Assembly (NCBI RefSeq): GCF_000379985.1
Contig: NZ_KB904074.1
Span: forward strand, 1 to 64,000
Direction of reading: 5' to 3'
Length of the DNA: 64,000 nucleotides
Source: Streptococcus caballi DSM 19004
GTDB taxonomy: Bacteria > Bacillota > Bacilli > Lactobacillales > Streptococcaceae
Positions within the stretch are counted from its first letter, which is position 1, and each line of letters starts with the position of its first letter. The notes beneath the pieces are model-generated. The model was not told the DNA's origin and ran no database searches. It saw only the letters and a program-made list of their open reading frames with translations. The translations under genes and the position numbers were made by a program. Of this stretch, positions 60,747-64,000 are shown piece by piece.

Positions 60747-60753
60747 TGAGTTG

Positions 60754-60786
60754 AATGGCTATCTCGTTTGAGGTAGCCATTTTTGT
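60754..60786 (+). terminator. rplA terminator
   Basis: AATGGCTATCTC pairs with GAGGTAGCCATT (one mismatch) with a 4-base loop, then T's. Confidence 0.9.
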
Positions 60787-60886
60787 AGTCGATTTATCAT
60801 GTGAAAGTCTTGTAATCCTAAAATATTTTCTAGGTAATTCCCCTAAATTATGGTAAAATAGTATGGGTAAAATAAGGAGTAATAAA

Positions 60887-61627
60887 ATGGTAGAACCTAA
60901 GTACAAACGTATTTTGATTAAGTTATCTGGTGAAGCTTTGGCTGGGGAAAAAGGTATAGGTATTAACCTTCCAACTGTGCAACAAATTGCTAAAGAAATT
61001 GCTGAAGTACATAGTTCAGGTGTCCAAATTGCACTTGTCATTGGTGGTGGTAATCTCTGGCGTGGTGAACCTGCTGCAGAAGCTGGTATGGATCGTGTTC
61101 AAGCAGACTACACTGGTATGCTTGGTACGGTTATGAATGCCCTTGTTATGGCAGACAGCTTGCAACAATATGGTGTTGATACGCGTGTGCAAACAGCTAT
61201 TCCAATGCAAAATGTAGCAGAGCCATATATTCGCGGACGTGCCCTTCGTCACTTGGAAAAAGGTCGTATCGTTGTCTTTGGTGCTGGTATTGGTTCGCCT
61301 TATTTTTCAACCGATACAACGGCTGCTCTTCGTGCGGCTGAAATTGAAGCGGATGCTATTCTCATGGCTAAAAATGGTGTGGATGGCGTCTATAATGCCG
61401 ATCCTAAGAAGGATGCCAATGCTGTTAAGTTTGACGAATTGACACACGTTGAAGTTATTAAACGCGGCCTTAAAATCATGGATGCAACAGCTTCCACATT
61501 GTCAATGGACAATGATATTGACCTTGTAGTCTTCAACATGAATGAACCAGGTAACATTAAGCGTGTTGTCTTTGGAGAAAATATCGGTACAACTGTTTCC
61601 AATAAATCAACTGAACAAGGAGAATAA
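60887..61627 (+). CDS. pyrH: UMP kinase
   Basis: 246 residues. Phosphorylates UMP to UDP; hexameric and allosteric. Amino-acid-kinase fold: [19 protein letters not shown] (residues 4-22), [10 protein letters not shown] near residue 54, [20 protein letters not shown] near residue 71, [11 protein letters not shown]-type loop ([14 protein letters not shown] near residue 140) and [13 protein letters not shown] near residue 164. AAGGAG lies 7 bases before ATG 60887. Paired with frr 8 bases downstream, the widespread bacterial order. Confidence 0.96.
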   Translation: MVEPKYKRILIKLSGEALAGEKGIGINLPTVQQIAKEIAEVHSSGVQIALVIGGGNLWRGEPAAEAGMDRVQADYTGMLGTVMNALVMADSLQQYGVDTRVQTAIPMQNVAEPYIRGRALRHLEKGRIVVFGAGIGSPYFSTDTTAALRAAEIEADAILMAKNGVDGVYNADPKKDANAVKFDELTHVEVIKRGLKIMDATASTLSMDNDIDLVVFNMNEPGNIKRVVFGENIGTTVSNKSTEQGE

Positions 61628-61635
61628 TCTATATT

Positions 61636-62193
61636 ATGGTAAATGCTATTATTGAAAAAGCGAAAGAACGCTTTGAACAATCTCACCAATCATTAGCACG
61701 TGAATTTGCATCTATCCGTGCAGGTCGTGCTAATGCTAGTCTTTTGGATCGTATTCAAGTTGAATACTACGGTGCTCCAACACCACTTAACCAATTAGCT
61801 TCTATTACGGTACCTGAAGCGCGTGTGCTTTTAGTCTCACCTTTCGATAAGTCATCATTGAAAGATATTGAACATGCCATCAACGCATCTGACCTTGGTA
61901 TCAATCCAGCTAATGATGGTTCTGTTATCCGCTTGGTTATCCCAGCTCTTACAGAAGAAACACGCCGTGACTTGGCTAAAGAAGTGAAAAAAGTTGGTGA
62001 AAATGCAAAAGTTGCTATCCGCAACATTCGCCGCGATGCAATGGATGAGGCTAAAAAGCAAGAAAAGGCAAAAGAAATTACTGAAGATGAGTTGAAAACT
62101 CTTGAAAAAGACATTCAAAAAGCGACAGATGAAGCTGTTAAACACATTGATAGCATGACAGCCAACAAAGAAAAAGAACTCTTGGAAGTGTAA
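61636..62193 (+). CDS. frr: Ribosome recycling factor
   Basis: 185 residues. Splits post-termination ribosomes with EF-G. Three-helix-bundle plus hinge architecture: [20 protein letters not shown] near residue 23, [14 protein letters not shown] near residue 37 and [20 protein letters not shown] near residue 55, then [20 protein letters not shown] and a long C-terminal helix. AAGGAGAATAATC lies at the pyrH end. Terminator directly after the stop. Confidence 0.97.
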   Translation: MVNAIIEKAKERFEQSHQSLAREFASIRAGRANASLLDRIQVEYYGAPTPLNQLASITVPEARVLLVSPFDKSSLKDIEHAINASDLGINPANDGSVIRLVIPALTEETRRDLAKEVKKVGENAKVAIRNIRRDAMDEAKKQEKAKEITEDELKTLEKDIQKATDEAVKHIDSMTANKEKELLEV

Positions 62194-62227
62194 GGAGTTG
62201 GGGCTGTGCCCCGCTCCTATTTTTATA
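62193..62227 (+). terminator. pyrH-frr terminator
   Basis: GGAG plus GGGG pair with CCCC plus CTCC around CTGTG, then TATTTTTAT. A very stable hairpin. Confidence 0.85.
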
Positions 62228-62240
62228 GAATTGAGAAATT

Positions 62241-63098
62241 ATGAATCATTTACTTGCAACCGTCATCACAGGTTTGGTGACAGATGAAAATGATAAGTCC
62301 TACTTTGTCCAAAAAGATGGTGTGACCTTCGCCTTAGATAAATCAGAGGGTCAGCACCAGATTGGTGAAATGGTTAAGGGCTTTGTTTACACAGACTTAC
62401 ATCAGAAAGCAAGGCTGACAACTGTTCCAGTGGCAACTAGCAGGACAAGTTATGGCTGGGGGGTGGTAACCGATGTGCGTCGTGACTTGGGTGTCTTTTT
62501 AGACACTGGTCTTAAAGATAAGCAATTTGTGGTATCGCTGGACATCTTGCCTGAGCTTAAGGAACTTTGGCCTAAAAAAGGCGACAAACTTTATGTGCGT
62601 CTTGACGTGGACAAAAAAGGCCGTATTTGGGCGATTCCTGCTCAACCTGAAGTTTTCCAAAAGATGGCTGCACCTGCCTACAATAATATGCAAAATCAAA
62701 CCTGGCCAGCTATTGTTTATCGTTTGAAATTATCAGGAACTTTTGTTTATTTGCCAGAAAACAATATGCTTGGCTTTATCCACCCAAGTGAGCGTTATGC
62801 GGAACCTCGTCTAGGTGAAGTCGTTAATGCTCGTGTTATTGGTTTTCGAGAAGTTGACCGTACCCTGAATTTGTCTCTTAAACCGCGTTCGTTTGAAATG
62901 TTGGAAAATGATGCTCAGATGATTCTGACCTACTTGGAATCAAATGGCGGATTTATGACATTGAATGATAAATCTTCACCAGATGATATCAAGGCAACTT
63001 TCGGTATTTCCAAGGGACAATTTAAAAAAGCTCTAGGCGGGCTTATGAAAGCTAAGAAAATTAAGCAAGATCAGTTTGGTACAGAATTGATTGACTAG
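62241..63098 (+). CDS. cvfB: CvfB family S1 RNA-binding protein
   Basis: 285 residues. Three S1-type OB domains followed by a C-terminal winged helix (SPDDIKATFGISKGQFKKAL near residue 251), the CvfB layout. Known in Staphylococcus as an RNA-binding virulence regulator. Signatures are YGWGVVTDVRRDLGVFLDTG near residue 73 and GFIHPSERYAEPRLGEVVNA near residue 177. The ribosome site is weak (TTGAGAAA), and the gene lies only 14 bases after the frr terminator. Confidence 0.88.
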   Translation: MNHLLATVITGLVTDENDKSYFVQKDGVTFALDKSEGQHQIGEMVKGFVYTDLHQKARLTTVPVATSRTSYGWGVVTDVRRDLGVFLDTGLKDKQFVVSLDILPELKELWPKKGDKLYVRLDVDKKGRIWAIPAQPEVFQKMAAPAYNNMQNQTWPAIVYRLKLSGTFVYLPENNMLGFIHPSERYAEPRLGEVVNARVIGFREVDRTLNLSLKPRSFEMLENDAQMILTYLESNGGFMTLNDKSSPDDIKATFGISKGQFKKALGGLMKAKKIKQDQFGTELID

Positions 63099-63121
63099 TT
63101 TTGAGAAAGAAGGGGTACTTT

Positions 63122-63616
63122 ATGACCATTTTTTTAAAAGTGACTTTGGTCGGTATGGTCATGAGTTTCATCTTTAATTTCATACTTGCTCGTCTTTGGC
63201 TGGCTTACCCAGCTGCTGTGGTCAACATGTTACCTAAAGAAATTCAAGCGCTAGCTCCTAAAGCTGACCCTAAGCCATTATGTAGGGTCAGGTGGAGCTT
63301 GTTTTTCCTTTATTTGCTCATTTTAGCCATTGGCTTGATGACAACAGCTTTATTTCAGATTAGAGGTTTTATACCTCTCTTCCGGATAGGCTATTGGCAA
63401 ATGTTTTTGGTTAACTTAGGTGATTTGATTGGCTTGGATTGGTTCTTTCGAAAGAAATACTTGTGGAAGCTCATGATCGTGGGAACAGAAGATTGTCCGA
63501 TCTGGAAAACTAAAGAATGGATGATGAGTCTGGGTTTGCCGGAGCATTTGCTATTTTGGCCGCTGATCGTTTGTCCTATGATGGGGCTTATCTATCAATG
63601 TGTGAATTTTTTGTAA
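63122..63616 (+). CDS. Integral membrane protein of unknown function
   Basis: 164 residues with probably three to four membrane helices (about 5-25, 58-80, 90-112 and 142-160). A cysteine- and tryptophan-bearing loop (VGTEDCPIWKTKEWMMS) lies between the last two. I do not recognise the family. GAAGGGG lies before ATG 63122; an in-frame TTG seven codons earlier includes that site. The gene follows cvfB by 23 bases and is likely co-transcribed. A terminator follows. Confidence 0.6.
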   Translation: MTIFLKVTLVGMVMSFIFNFILARLWLAYPAAVVNMLPKEIQALAPKADPKPLCRVRWSLFFLYLLILAIGLMTTALFQIRGFIPLFRIGYWQMFLVNLGDLIGLDWFFRKKYLWKLMIVGTEDCPIWKTKEWMMSLGLPEHLLFWPLIVCPMMGLIYQCVNFL

Positions 63617-63641
63617 GTAGGTATAAGTTATTTTATATAGT

Positions 63642-63667
63642 AAAATCTCAGACTTTCTGGGATTTTT
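63642..63667 (+). terminator. Terminator before msrA
   Basis: AAAATCTCAG (63642-63651) pairs with CTGGGATTTT (63657-63666), one wobble, 5-base loop. Confidence 0.85.
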
Positions 63668-63705
63668 CTGCTAAAATAAAAGCATTATAATTTAAGAGGT
63701 GCCAA

Positions 63706-64000
63706 ATGGAACGTGCAATTTTTGCGGGCGGCTGCTTTTGGTGCATGGTGCAGCCTTTCGAGGAATTAGATGGAATTTTGTCAGTGAGGTCTGGTTACAC
63801 AGGCGGTCATGTAGTCAATCCAAGCTATGAAGAGGTCTGCTCGCACACAACTGGTCACACCGAAGCCGTCGAAATTATTTTTGACAGTAGTAAGATTTCC
63901 TTTGCTGAATTAGTGGAAATTTACTGGACACAGACTGATCCGACAGACGCTCTTGGTCAGTTTGAAGACCGTGGGGATAATTATCGTCCTGTTATTTTCT
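63706..64000 (+). CDS. msrA: Peptide methionine sulfoxide reductase MsrA (3' end outside window)
   Basis: 98 residues are visible and the frame is open to the right edge. Reduces methionine-S-sulfoxide in oxidised proteins. The catalytic motif GGCFWC (residues 8-13; Cys10 is the nucleophile) is followed by [16 protein letters not shown], the family substrate loop, and [20 protein letters not shown] precedes the ATG. Whether an MsrB domain follows, as in many streptococcal fusions, cannot be seen. Confidence 0.93.
   Translation, partial: MERAIFAGGCFWCMVQPFEELDGILSVRSGYTGGHVVNPSYEEVCSHTTGHTEAVEIIFDSSKISFAELVEIYWTQTDPTDALGQFEDRGDNYRPVIF

Overview
The window is a stretch of low-GC Firmicute chromosome that reads as Streptococcus, most likely the salivarius group (S. 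salivarius or S. vestibularis). Streptococcal markers are MacP, the lipoprotein rotamase SlrA, the lysine-type MurE divergent from a MurJ/YtgP flippase, tmk-holB-ricT-yabA-rsmI, PepO, and a wall-anchored fructosyltransferase with a YSIRK signal and an LPXTG sorting motif. The fructosyltransferase is what points to the salivarius group. The species call is inference, since no rRNA or tRNA gene lies in the window.

Layout. 1-4.5 kb: the tail of an unknown gene, an unknown membrane protein, ppaC, a cysteine hydrolase/DUF1803/broken SAP-domain cluster and a PEBP protein. 4.8-8.9 kb (minus strand): a ferric-siderophore ABC operon in the order ATPase, binding lipoprotein, permease, permease. 8.9-14.7 kb: murE (minus) back-to-back with a MurJ-type flippase, then a transsulfuration pair (metB-like, patB/malY-like). 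14.9-17.4 kb: the GH68 fructosyltransferase. 17.6-28.8 kb: upp, clpP with a CtsR operator, ylbF-ylbG, livJHMGF, a CBS-ACT protein, then tmk-holB-ricT-yabA-rsmI. 28.9-35.6 kb: amt-glnB, cutC (minus), serC-GNAT-serA, ogt and an ArsC-like protein. 35.7-43.7 kb: membrane-anchored PepO, exoA and tehB (minus), metG and an esterase. 43.7-53.1 kb is the accessory-looking part: a DUF2829 (Tad2-like) gene, an SDR, two adjacent pseudogenes (DUF3977 and ASCH), two separate LytTR-DUF3021 regulatory modules (one with a ketopantoate-reductase-like gene, one with an ABC transporter), a Gfo/Idh/MocA oxidoreductase and glmU. 53.2-64 kb returns to core genes: nudF-macP-mtnN, a DtxR-type regulator, slrA, ftsK, DUF3397, rplK-rplA, pyrH-frr, cvfB and a truncated msrA at the right edge.

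Regulation visible in the sequence. A near-perfect CodY box lies inside the livJ promoter, and weaker CodY-like boxes precede serC and amt, so nitrogen and amino-acid supply genes are probably co-controlled. An exact CtsR double heptad covers the clpP -35. A cre-like site sits between the -35 and -10 of the CBS-ACT gene. A Met-box-like palindrome precedes the transsulfuration pair.

Five genes (a cysteine hydrolase, murE, ylbF, a LytTR regulator and DUF3397) have a -10 element ending 7-8 bases before the start codon. Four of them have no Shine-Dalgarno sequence and the LytTR gene has a GGAG within that gap. This is the pattern expected of leaderless mRNAs. Two intergenic regions about 7 kb apart carry a degenerate array of period about 41 bp whose units each contain a small hairpin with a compensatory change; I recognise no named family for it. 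No CRISPR array, intact insertion sequence, tRNA or rRNA was seen.
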